The translations under genes and the position numbers were made by a program. DNA of 64,000 nt from GWE2-42-39 sp034003625 (GTDB lineage Bacteria > Bacteroidota > Bacteroidia > Bacteroidales > Prolixibacteraceae), in the NCBI GenBank assembly GCA_034003625.1, contig JAVEYG010000017.1, positions 1-64,000 on the forward strand, written 5' to 3'. Position 1 is the first letter of the stretch, and each line of letters opens with the position of its first letter. Positions 34,052 through 43,300 of this stretch are shown here, one piece after another. The notes beneath the pieces were generated by a model. It was not told the DNA's origin. It saw only the letters and a list, made by a program, of their open reading frames with translations, and did not search any database.

Positions 34052-36304
34052 TTAATGATGATGGCCATCGTGGTCATGGTCATGATCATTTGCTGGCCGG
34101 TTCAGGGTAAAGCGGATGCCGGCATATATCTTACGGCCCAATACCGGCCCCCATACTTTCGTGGCATCGAACCAGGGGCCATACGGGTCTTCAGCGCCAA
34201 TCACCGGGTGGTTCATTGTAAAATTGGTCAGATTCTCAGCCCCGGCGTAAATGCTCCAGCGTTTGAAATATTTGGTCACCTGTGCGTTCATCACGGTAAA
34301 CGACGGGAATTCATTTCCCGGATCGTAGGCCTCCGGTGCACCCGGTGTTTGCGGAATCCGTCCCCCCCCATTCAACTGAAGGGTATAATCGAACATCCAG
34401 CCTTTGTTCGGAGTGGTATAATTCAGGGTCACTAACCCTTTGTAACGGCTGGTCAGCGGTTTTTCCAATAATTCCCCGCCGATGGTTTGTTTCACCTCAT
34501 TGCCCCGGTAGGCCAGGGTTATATCCAACCCATCAACAGGCTGATAACTCAGGTCAACCTGGTAACTGTTGGCATACGATTTCCCGTTGAGCGGATAAAA
34601 CAATATTTCGGTTGCCGAATTTTCCATGTCGACCACCAGTTGATCGGTAAAACTGGTGCGGTAAAATTCAGCGCCAATCGAAAGCTCCCGATTAAAAAGA
34701 TGAACGGTTTGAACAGCGCTGGCCCCGAAATTCCAGGCATTCTCCTGCATCAGTTCATCGTTGAAATTAAAACTGCGCGAGGAGGAAAGCAGGTAATTGT
34801 TTTCGGCTATCAGGTTGGCCGTGCGGTAACCTTTTCCAGCAGAAGCGCGCAGAATGAGGTGTTCGGATGGCGCATAGCGAAAATGAAACCGCGGTGTGTA
34901 AAAAGTTCCGAAAAGATTATGGAAATCGGCCCTGACACCCGCCATCACAGTGTAAAGCTCTCCTTTTTTATATGTCCATTCAACAAAAAGTCCGGGCACC
35001 GACTCAATATTTGAAAAGTCGGCTGCATTAAATGCCTGGTTAATTTTGTCATAATAATAACTCAGCCCGGCAATATATTGAAGTTCGGAACCAGGAGCAA
35101 ATAATGACGAGAAAATCAGGTTGGCATATAAATTTGTCTCATCGGCATTGTATCTGTTTTTACCGAAAACGGATTCCGTGCGGTGAAGGACGGCATTTGA
35201 TATAAGAGCGGCGCTCCGCATCCGGTGTTCATCCCAGGCATAGCCATTTTTGAATGAGAATTCGGCCCGTTGGTTATCAATGGATGTACCATACGGCAAA
35301 CCCGGGTTTTGTGCGCCCCCTTTTTTATAGCCCAGCTGTCCACCTAATCGTTCTTCGGTCAGCAGGTTGATCCCGCCGAGTGCATGGTAGCCGGTTCCCG
35401 GCGCATATTGCCACCGGTTGATGAAATGGTACTGTTCGGTCAGCGGATGATCGAGAAATCCATCGTGGTTATGGTCTATTTCTTTGGAATTATCTTCAGC
35501 ATGGAAAAATATTCCGGTACTAAGATGATCGGAAAGTTTGATCCCACTGTTGGCATTGAATTCTAATCTGCTGTCGTCGCCGGCAAACAGATTCAGGTGC
35601 AGCAGTTCGTCGCTGTCGGGCTTTTTGTATTCCACATTGATCTGTCCCGTAATTGACTCATAACCATTAATTACCGAAGAAGCACCTTTCGACACCTGTA
35701 TGGATTCCATCCACGGGCCGGGAATGTATGTGAGCCCGTAATTGGTGGCCAGACCGCGCAGGTTCGGGTAATTTTCGGTTTGCAGGCTGGTGTACAGTCC
35801 CGACAATCCTAAAAGTTTTATCTGTTTGGCGCCGGTCACCGCATCGTTGTACGATACATCGACCGAAGCATTGGTCTCGAAACTCTCCGACAGGTTGCAG
35901 CAGGCTGCTTTGTGCAATTCGTGCCCATTGATCTTCTGGGTATAAATCGGGTCGATCTGTGAGATGTAGTTTCCCCGGTTTTTTTCAACCACCGTTACTT
36001 CTCCTAACTCGCGGTTTTCACTCAAAACGACTTCTATATTCTTACCGTTCTCCACATGTACCGTGTCGGTTTTGTACCCCACAAAAGAAAAAACCAGCGC
36101 ATGGTGATGATGGTCGTTTTCTATTTCAAAATGGCCGTTGGCATCAGACGCCGTCCCGTGATCGGTCCCGGCCCAAAATATATTCACTCCTGGCAAAGGA
36201 TGTTTGTGTCCTTCGTGCAGTTCATAAACAGTCCCGCTGACTGATTGTGCAAATATTGTCCCCGGTAGAAAAAGCAGGAACATCACTGATATGTATAATT
36301 TCAT
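34052..36304 (-). CDS. TonB-dependent receptor with His-rich segments
   Basis: A signal peptide ending in FAQ leads into a CarboxypepD_reg-like domain containing ELHEGHKHPLPGVNIFWAG and ENDHHHHALVFSFVGYKTDT. A plug (LRGLATNYGLTYIPGPWMES and QVSKGASSVINGYESI) and a barrel follow, and the last residues are NDHDHDHDGHHH. His-rich ends of this kind usually bind zinc, copper or nickel. The neighbouring HYC_CC_PP protein and its His/Cys content support metal uptake. The metal itself cannot be read from sequence. Confidence 0.87.
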   Translation of the reverse strand: MKLYISVMFLLFLPGTIFAQSVSGTVYELHEGHKHPLPGVNIFWAGTDHGTASDANGHFEIENDHHHHALVFSFVGYKTDTVHVENGKNIEVVLSENRELGEVTVVEKNRGNYISQIDPIYTQKINGHELHKAACCNLSESFETNASVDVSYNDAVTGAKQIKLLGLSGLYTSLQTENYPNLRGLATNYGLTYIPGPWMESIQVSKGASSVINGYESITGQINVEYKKPDSDELLHLNLFAGDDSRLEFNANSGIKLSDHLSTGIFFHAEDNSKEIDHNHDGFLDHPLTEQYHFINRWQYAPGTGYHALGGINLLTEERLGGQLGYKKGGAQNPGLPYGTSIDNQRAEFSFKNGYAWDEHRMRSAALISNAVLHRTESVFGKNRYNADETNLYANLIFSSLFAPGSELQYIAGLSYYYDKINQAFNAADFSNIESVPGLFVEWTYKKGELYTVMAGVRADFHNLFGTFYTPRFHFRYAPSEHLILRASAGKGYRTANLIAENNYLLSSSRSFNFNDELMQENAWNFGASAVQTVHLFNRELSIGAEFYRTSFTDQLVVDMENSATEILFYPLNGKSYANSYQVDLSYQPVDGLDITLAYRGNEVKQTIGGELLEKPLTSRYKGLVTLNYTTPNKGWMFDYTLQLNGGGRIPQTPGAPEAYDPGNEFPSFTVMNAQVTKYFKRWSIYAGAENLTNFTMNHPVIGAEDPYGPWFDATKVWGPVLGRKIYAGIRFTLNRPANDHDHDHDGHHH

Positions 36305-36344
36305 TGTGCTTTGTTTAAATTCAACTTCAATACCTCACTCTGCA

Positions 36345-36830
36345 TTATGCAAAAAGAGGATATGTGCCGAATTTAAACTGATGGAAAAGCGTGACCATTT
36401 TCTGCCCGGGAATAACCAAGGGCGGCGGACTGTTAAGCGCCGTAACCGGTATTTTTTCTGATTCCGGGTTTTGAAGTTTTACTGTTTCCGGAAATAAAAC
36501 ATTGAAAATTTCAAACTGAACAGGCGATACGGTTACGGATGCACTTCCCGTTAAGAAATGGGCGCTGAGTTTCACAAAAAAGGCTTCCTGCGTATCACAA
36601 CCGGCACCTGCCTGATTATCATGATGAGAGTTGGCATGGGTACACTGACCGGCATCGGAACAACAATAAGATTCAGCTCCTGAATGACAATTCTCGGGTT
36701 CAACAAGTACCGAGATGTACTCGTGTTGCAGGCAACTGCAATGCAATTTATAGATGGTCAGCCCGGTTGTTGAAACCAGTAAAACCATCATTAGTACAAT
36801 GTTGCCAATATTTTTTAACGCCTGTTTCAA
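36345..36830 (-). CDS. HYC_CC_PP-type small membrane/periplasmic protein
   Basis: A single N-terminal hydrophobic segment (about 8-27) is followed by Cys- and His-rich sequence: KLHCSCLQHE, SYCCSDAGQC and ANSHHDNQAGAGC, then a PPPLVIP stretch. These match the HYC_CC_PP family of Bacteroidota, found next to metal-linked TonB receptors. It likely binds a metal in the periplasm and works with the receptor 40 bases downstream on the same strand. Its biochemical role is not established. Confidence 0.72.
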   Translation of the reverse strand: MKQALKNIGNIVLMMVLLVSTTGLTIYKLHCSCLQHEYISVLVEPENCHSGAESYCCSDAGQCTHANSHHDNQAGAGCDTQEAFFVKLSAHFLTGSASVTVSPVQFEIFNVLFPETVKLQNPESEKIPVTALNSPPPLVIPGQKMVTLFHQFKFGTYPLFA

Positions 36831-36945
36831 TTTTCACGGTTAAAGAATGTTCAAAAATAGAAATAAAGTATGAATGGGGAAAAGGCATTAAATAATATTA
36901 ACAAACAGGTAGTTTCAAAACAGGTATATTTTTCCCTAAATTTAA

Positions 36946-37668
36946 TCACGGTTTGCTGTAGAATTTTAATTCGATTTCATCGTAATAGAGGGTAGTAATC
37001 CCCTCAAAACCAGACCAGGTTCCAAGCACAACCCAGATTTTACCTTGTGTATCGGCTTTGCAAATCATGGATTCGTCGTTGGTCCGTTCGATCAGTTCGT
37101 ACTCAAACTCGTCTCCTTCAATTCCGACAGTTCCCAGTTCGGCTTCCGACTGTGCTTTGTTGTCGAAGGTGTCCTTTTTGATTTCTATTTCAAAATAACC
37201 GGGTTCTTCGGTGCTTCCGGTATACTTTTTTTCGTAGCCGTTGGCCGAAGCATAAGCAACCAGGTGAACAGCGCCGCCGGGACTTCCACCAATGCCACTA
37301 CTTTCCTGTGGATATTTTGACGCCAGTTTCAGTTTAATGTCTAATTCATAAGCAGCGCCCGGGGTAAAACCGCCAATTTGCTTTGCAAGGAACATGCGCA
37401 AAGCATCGCTGTGGTTGTTACCCGAAAGCATGTATGATTTTTTGGTTTGATCGAGCGGCACAGGAAGGGCTTTGACCCCCGCAGCCAGTTCATAAAATTC
37501 TTCCTCGCCTTCGGGGTAGGAACCAAAAACTGCTTCCCAACCATTTGCCCCCGTCTCAAATGTTTCAGTAACAGTTACTGTTCCATCACTAATTTCATCT
37601 TTTTCACAGGCTGATGTACTAAACAAGGCAATCAGCGACAATCCAATCAATACATTTTTTCTTCTCAT
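36946..37668 (-). CDS. Hypothetical lipoprotein
   Basis: The N-terminus MRRKNVLIGLSLIALFSTSAC is a lipoprotein signal with Cys21 as lipid site. The mature 219 residues look beta-rich (TFETGANGWEAVFGSYPEGE, then YELDIKLKLAS and TTLYYDEIELKFYSK), like jelly-roll surface lipoproteins. No family is recognised. It precedes the HYC_CC_PP and TonB genes on the same strand with a 115-base gap, so co-transcription is possible. Confidence 0.72.
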   Translation of the reverse strand: MRRKNVLIGLSLIALFSTSACEKDEISDGTVTVTETFETGANGWEAVFGSYPEGEEEFYELAAGVKALPVPLDQTKKSYMLSGNNHSDALRMFLAKQIGGFTPGAAYELDIKLKLASKYPQESSGIGGSPGGAVHLVAYASANGYEKKYTGSTEEPGYFEIEIKKDTFDNKAQSEAELGTVGIEGDEFEYELIERTNDESMICKADTQGKIWVVLGTWSGFEGITTLYYDEIELKFYSKP

Positions 37669-37844
37669 TGTTTTACTGTTTTTAATGGGAGACCAGAACA
37701 GGCCTGATTCCGGGCATCCGGGTTATTCTAATGTCATCTATGATGCAGGTATCGACTGATCCGTTGCTTCCACATCTGAAAAAAAAAGAATTCCCGGCTA
37801 AATTTTGAAACGGGATGCCGGGCCCGTTATGCACTTACGGGGCT

Positions 37845-39560
37845 TTAATGACTTGTCGTGTTGCCGGGCAACGTAAAATAAAACGTGCTCCCTTTTCCTT
37901 CTTCGCTCTCAACCCATATCCTGCCGTTATGCTTTTCTATAAATTCCTTACAAAGGATAAGCCCTAAGCCGGCGCTGGGCTCCCCGTCGGTACCCGGCCT
38001 GTTGACATTTGTATCGATACAAAACAGTTTATCGATCTGTTCTTTGTCCATCCCGATTCCGGTGTCCTGTACCGAGAACAGGATTTTCCCGTCATCTTTT
38101 TCCCAGACTTTCACACTGACTGCTCCTCCCCGCTTAGTAAATTTTATCGCATTGATGACCAGGTTGCGTAATATCGAATGTAACATATTCCGGTCGGCGG
38201 TGATTTGCATGTTTGGAGGATAGTCAAAATTCAGCTCGATTGATTTTTTGCGGGCCATTTCGAGTGTCGATTCATCATAACTTGCAAAGAATCCTTTTAT
38301 ATCTATATTTTCAGGCTTGAAGGAAATGCCTCCCCGTTGAAGTTGCGACCATTCGAGCAGGTTTTCGAGCAGACGATATGTCGCCCCGGCAGTTTTTTCA
38401 ATGGACCTGGCAAATTTGGAATAGTCATCGGGAGAAAAATTGTTTTCCTTTTCGGTCATCAGGCCTGCCAGACCAATGATAGAGGCAAACGGGCTGCGCA
38501 GGTCGTGCGAGATAATAGAGAAAAACTTGTCCTTGGTGGCATTCAGTTCGCGCAGGCGGGCTTCACTTTCTTTTATTGCTTCTTCGGCTTGTTTGCGACG
38601 GGTAATATCGGTATCGGCACCCCGGTAGCCTGACAATTCCCCCTGATCGTCGAAAACCGGTACGCCGCTGGTGAGCACACAAATGAGTTGTCCGGATTGG
38701 GTGAGGTTCCAGTTTTCCAAGTTCCGGAATGCCTTCTTTTCGCTGACAATCTGCTCGAAGGTGTTTCTCACTTTTTCAGCTTCATTTTCGGGCATAAAAT
38801 CAAATGGTGTTTTACCGATCATTTTCGATGGGGTATACCCCAGTATTTCTTCCACTTTTTCGGAACAGTAAGTATAAATACCGTTTTTGTCCACTTCCCA
38901 TATCCAGTCGCCACTGCTCATTGCAATGTCCCTGAAACGCGCTTCGGATGTTTTCAGCTCCATGTTCTGTTGTTGGGTGAGCAGGCGTTCGCGGTCAAAA
39001 TTCTTTTTCAATACAATGGATATATAGCCCATCAGAGAAAGGGAAAGTACAAGGCTGACCGACAAGTCGATAATCCTGGATTCTTTGTCAGGGAAAGGGA
39101 TGGTCCACTCAGGATGGAAATAATAGATCACAGTCAATGCGGTAGAAAGGAAAACAAACCCGCCCAGGATACGCCAATATCTTTTCCTGGGATCGCTGTA
39201 TATCAGCAACAACATGGCCGGGAAAAAAAACAGGGACATTGAGCCTTCAATGCCCTCAAAAAAGAACCAGTTCGACACCAACCCGAAAGCAACGATCAGT
39301 TGAAAAGGCAGTACAAGAGGTCCGGCAATGCCCTTGAAAAACGATAAATAAAAGAAAAAAGCAAAAAGCAACCCGAAAAAGACAAGGATCAGGTTGGTTG
39401 CAAACTGGCCGCCCGTATTGATATAGTTGAACACGACAAAAGCAATGACGCAGGAAAAAGCGCTCAGAAGGTTGATAACGCTGAATATCCTGGTTTCAAA
39501 TATTTCTTCTTCACGGGGATGTGCCAGTATTAATCTTATCTTATGCAATAATTTTCTCAT
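37845..39560 (-). CDS. Membrane PAS sensor histidine kinase
   Basis: Six predicted membrane segments (about residues 25-190) are followed by a PAS domain (about 205-325, GDWIWEVDKNGIYTYCSEKV), a HisKA domain with SIISHDLRSPFASII (phosphoacceptor His in SHDLR), and an ATPase domain with N-box LVINAIKFTKRG and G-boxes DTGIGMD and GLGLILCKE. It probably senses a membrane or redox signal and passes phosphate to an unlinked regulator. Its ATG overlaps the end of the PAS remnant upstream as ATGA. Confidence 0.92.
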   Translation of the reverse strand: MRKLLHKIRLILAHPREEEIFETRIFSVINLLSAFSCVIAFVVFNYINTGGQFATNLILVFFGLLFAFFFYLSFFKGIAGPLVLPFQLIVAFGLVSNWFFFEGIEGSMSLFFFPAMLLLIYSDPRKRYWRILGGFVFLSTALTVIYYFHPEWTIPFPDKESRIIDLSVSLVLSLSLMGYISIVLKKNFDRERLLTQQQNMELKTSEARFRDIAMSSGDWIWEVDKNGIYTYCSEKVEEILGYTPSKMIGKTPFDFMPENEAEKVRNTFEQIVSEKKAFRNLENWNLTQSGQLICVLTSGVPVFDDQGELSGYRGADTDITRRKQAEEAIKESEARLRELNATKDKFFSIISHDLRSPFASIIGLAGLMTEKENNFSPDDYSKFARSIEKTAGATYRLLENLLEWSQLQRGGISFKPENIDIKGFFASYDESTLEMARKKSIELNFDYPPNMQITADRNMLHSILRNLVINAIKFTKRGGAVSVKVWEKDDGKILFSVQDTGIGMDKEQIDKLFCIDTNVNRPGTDGEPSAGLGLILCKEFIEKHNGRIWVESEEGKGSTFYFTLPGNTTSH

Positions 39561-39856
39561 TTTCCCTGCTTCTTATTTGTCATGTACTTCATCCCACATC
39601 TGTATCGGGACAGGCATTCGTTCGCCAAGCGTATATACCCGGTCATTGGTACCCAGTTCTCATTGAAAATCGTTTCACCGGGTTGTACGTTCCACTTCCA
39701 GGTACCTGTGCAGGCCACATCAATGATAAAACGGGCGCGTTCGTCCGATTGACGGAGTTGTTCGCTGGTTTGTTCCAATTCATGAAGAAAATGATTTTCG
39801 CGGGTCAGGTTATCAATCCGTGCCTGTAAGTTCCCGATTTGTGACTTCCTGTCCAT
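39557..39856 (-). pseudogene. Frameshifted and truncated PAS-protein remnant
   Basis: The frame encodes a coiled-coil start (IDNLTRENHFLHELEQTSEQ) and the beginning of a PAS domain (IIDVACTGTWKWNVQPGETI, then NENWVPMTGY). After MTGY the frame loses sense. If the repeat TATATA at about 39630-39635 is read with two bases fewer, the sequence continues GYTLGERMPVPIQMWDEVHD, as PAS domains do, and then stops at TAA. So the remnant has both a frameshift and a truncation. It abuts the intact kinase at 37845-39560. Confidence 0.72.
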
Positions 39857-40329
39857 ATTTTCCTCCCTGCTGTTCCGTTTTCGTTATGGATAATCCTAAA
39901 TCAGATGCTGCAACTTCATCAATATCCCGGATATTCATGCCGTGAAAAACCGACAACAATAAGATTCCTCATACAAGATATAACAAAATTTTGAAATGTG
40001 GCTTTTTTTACCTGGCTTCAGGGGGACATGTCCTGATTTTCCTTTACGGTCCGCACCTGTTTGTAAGGGATTTGACAACCTGTCAGTTTTTAATTTTCGG
40101 AAACCAGAACGTAAACACAGAACCTTTGCCTACTTCGTACAAAGCCACCCTAAAAACCTCTTCGTATAAATCTTTCACCGAAGGATTCTTCGTAAGATAC
40201 TCTTTAGCAATAGCCGAACAGCCGGCACGGTTGCCTTTCAGCAAATTTTCAAGATAGCCGGACGCATAGTTTACAGTCATAATTTGTGTATTTATCTGTA
40301 ACGGGCTTATACCTTTTCCCTATTTACAC
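39857..40329. other. Region of kinase-gene debris
   Basis: Between the PAS remnant and the eight-PAS kinase lies about 470 bases with only the chimeric remnant at 40083-40280. The stretch 39857-40082 shows no gene or repeat I can support. Confidence 0.5.
40083..40280 (-). pseudogene. Deletion fusion: cobalamin-binding N-terminus joined to kinase C-terminus
   Basis: The 65-residue frame begins MTVNYASGYLENLLKGNRAG and continues KDLYEEVFRVALYEVG, matching the first helical part of B12-binding (methyltransferase-like) proteins. Where those continue into ELWE and the cobalamin fold, this one continues KGSVFTFWFPKIKN, the last strand of a histidine-kinase ATPase domain (GKGSTFTF-type). Both families can carry E-V-G at the joint, so the deletion could have used that short identity. 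The missing part would be most of a cobalamin protein and almost all of a kinase. Confidence 0.72.
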
Positions 40330-43300
40330 TTAATGACCTGATCGAACAACAGGAACCGTAAAATAAAAAGTGCTCCCTTTTTCTTCCCGGTGCCCGTCGG
40401 AATTGCCCGTAACCCATATTTTACCTCCCATGATCTCGACCAGGTTTTTCGAGATGGCAAGCCCCAGACCGTTCTCTCCATGTTTACGGGTATACGATGT
40501 TTCAACCTGCCTGAACCGTTCAAAAATGGCTGAATGGTATTCTTCGGGAATACCGATGCCGCTATCTCTTACATAAAACTGTACATGCCCTTCAGACAGC
40601 CCGTACCCGAGCCGGATGCTCCCTTCTTCCGTAAACTTCAGGGCATTGGAAACTAAATTGTTGAACACCTGCGACAAACGGTCCGGATCAGCCAGAATGT
40701 AAATATTTTTATTCTTTTCCAACTGGTCAAGGCTGAACTCCAGGCCTTTTTCCCTGACCCTGATCTCGAACCTGCTCCTGACTTCTTCAATAAAGTCTTC
40801 GACATGAAGCGGTACTTCCCGTATGGCGATTTCTCCCGATTCAATTTTCGAAATGTCCATAATATCATTGATGATATTCAGCAGGTTATTGCCGCTGCCA
40901 ACAATATGGCGAACAAATTCGTCCTTTTGTTTTTCATCGAAAGAGGGATCCGACAAAAGTTCCGAGAAGCCGATGATGCTGTTCATCGGGGTCCGTATTT
41001 CATGGCTCATATTGGCAAGGAAGGCCGACTTTAAACGGTCGCTCTGTTCTGCTTTTTCCTTGGCCTCAACAAGGTCGGCTTCCATTTGTTTACGAAGACT
41101 GATGTCTTCCTTGATGGCAATATAATTTGTGGTTTCCCCTTTATCATTTTTTATAGAAGTAATCGTGGCCCATTCCCAGTACAATTCCCCGTTTTTTTTC
41201 CGGTTGCACAACTCGCCCCGCCAGACGCCGCCCTGAGAAATCGTGGCCCACAGTTCTTTATACTTTTCGGGAGGCGTTTCTCCCGATTTGAGGATACACG
41301 GACTTTTCCCGATCGCTTCGTCGGGAGAATATCCTGTAACTTCTGTAAACTTCGGGTTTACATATTCGATATCGCCTTGAATATTGGTGATTATAATTGA
41401 CGAAGGGTTTTGCTCAATGCCTTTCGAAAGTTTCTGTATCGTTCCGATGGCCTCTTTTTGTTCCGTAATATCGCGCCCAATCCCGACCAGTCCGGAAACT
41501 TTTCCATACTGATTGAAAAGCGGAATCTTGGAGGTCAGATTCCAGCGGTAACTTCCGTTGGTACCAAAAAAATATTCTTCTTTATTCAGGATTGGCTTTC
41601 CGGTTTTAATTACCGTCATATCGTCGGCATACCCGCGAATACCTATCTCTCCCCCATAAAGTTCCATATCTGTTTTTCCCAGTACCTCGGCTTCCGTTTT
41701 GTAGCCCATATTCTCGACATTTGTAAGATTGGACACAATCTTCCGGCCTTCCGTATTTTTCACATAGATGCTGACCGGAAGGTTATCAATCAGGGTTCGC
41801 AGGAGTTGCTTTTCCCGTTGCAGTTCCAACTGGGTGTTGATCTGCTCTGTAATATCGGTGGAAATGACTAAGCGGGCTTTCTTTCCTTCAAAGTCCAACG
41901 AATGTGACGCAATTTCGACAGATAGTATTTCACCGTTCTTTTTCAGGTGCCGCCAGGAACCCGACCGGCTGAAACTGAAATTTCCGGACTTTACGTTTTC
42001 CATCAACAAATCGACATCTTCCTCGGGGCGTATGTCTTTAATGGTCATGTTCAGAAATTCCCGGCGCGAATATCCATAGTGGTTGACAGCCGCTTCATTT
42101 ACTTCAAGAAACGAAAGGGTTTCCAGGTCGTAGATCCACATCGGGGCAGGGTTGTTTTCAAACAAATACCGGTATTTGTTTTCGCTTTCTTTCAGTACTT
42201 CGGCTATTTTTTTATTTTCGGTGATGTCACGCTGTATCCCAAAATGGCCGGTAATACGGCCTTCCGGATCGTACAGACAGGTATAGTCGCCTTCAATGAT
42301 GACCTGTTCGCCTTTCAGGTTTCGTTCTTCCGTTTCCGTGTGCAGTTTCCCCTGGTCGAAAAGTTTTCTCAATTCGTTCTTTCCCTGCTCTGGATCATGG
42401 GCGAAAAGGTCCCGGAACGCCATTCCTGTTAATTGGTTACGGGTAGCGCGATACTGTGCCAGAAGGGCATCGTTGACCCTTGTCATCCGTTGGTGCGAAA
42501 AGGCGTATTCCAAAAGTTTTTCTTTATCGGCATCTTCATTCCATTCAACAGGCTCGTCAAGCATCATAAAGAAGAAACCATCCAGCGACTGGTTGAAAAA
42601 TGCGTCCATCTTCTGATTGGCTTCAAGTAAGCCTGCTTCTGCTTTTTTTCGTTCCGACACATCGTGTATAATTGAAAGCAGCAGGTCTTTTCCTTCCCTG
42701 AAAATTTTCGATGAATACACTTCCACATCTTTTACTGTCCCATCGGCAATCCGATGTGTAAACTGAAAGAAATTACGCTGACTGGAAACAGCATTTCTCA
42801 TCTCAACCACCAATTCCTCATAACTCAGGGTATTGATTTGTGATATTTTCATCCGGACCAGTTGGTCGTGTGTCCAGCCATAAAATCCTGAAGCAGCTTC
42901 ATTGGCGTCAATAATTGCCCCATCCTGCGGGTCAATGAGCAACATCACGGCAAGGTTTTTCTCGAACATGCTCCGGTAAAATTCTTCGTTTTGACGGAGC
43001 CGGTCCTCCATTTGTTTTTTCTCGGTGATATCGATTACCGAAATAAGCCCCGCAGGTTTTCCTTTGTATGCAATTAAACTTCCTTTCAGGTATACCCAAC
43101 GGGCTTGCCCGTCTTTCCTGATGATCCGGAATTCAAACCCTTCGCTGTTTTCGATGCCTGCCAGGCGTTCTTTTGCCCTGGCTTTTATCAATTCCTGGTA
43201 TTCCGGGGCCACAAATTCCCAGAAACCCATCTCCCCGTATTCTTCCAGCGTGTAGCCGCTCAGCCGCTCTCCTGCAGGATTGACATACACCCAACGGTCG

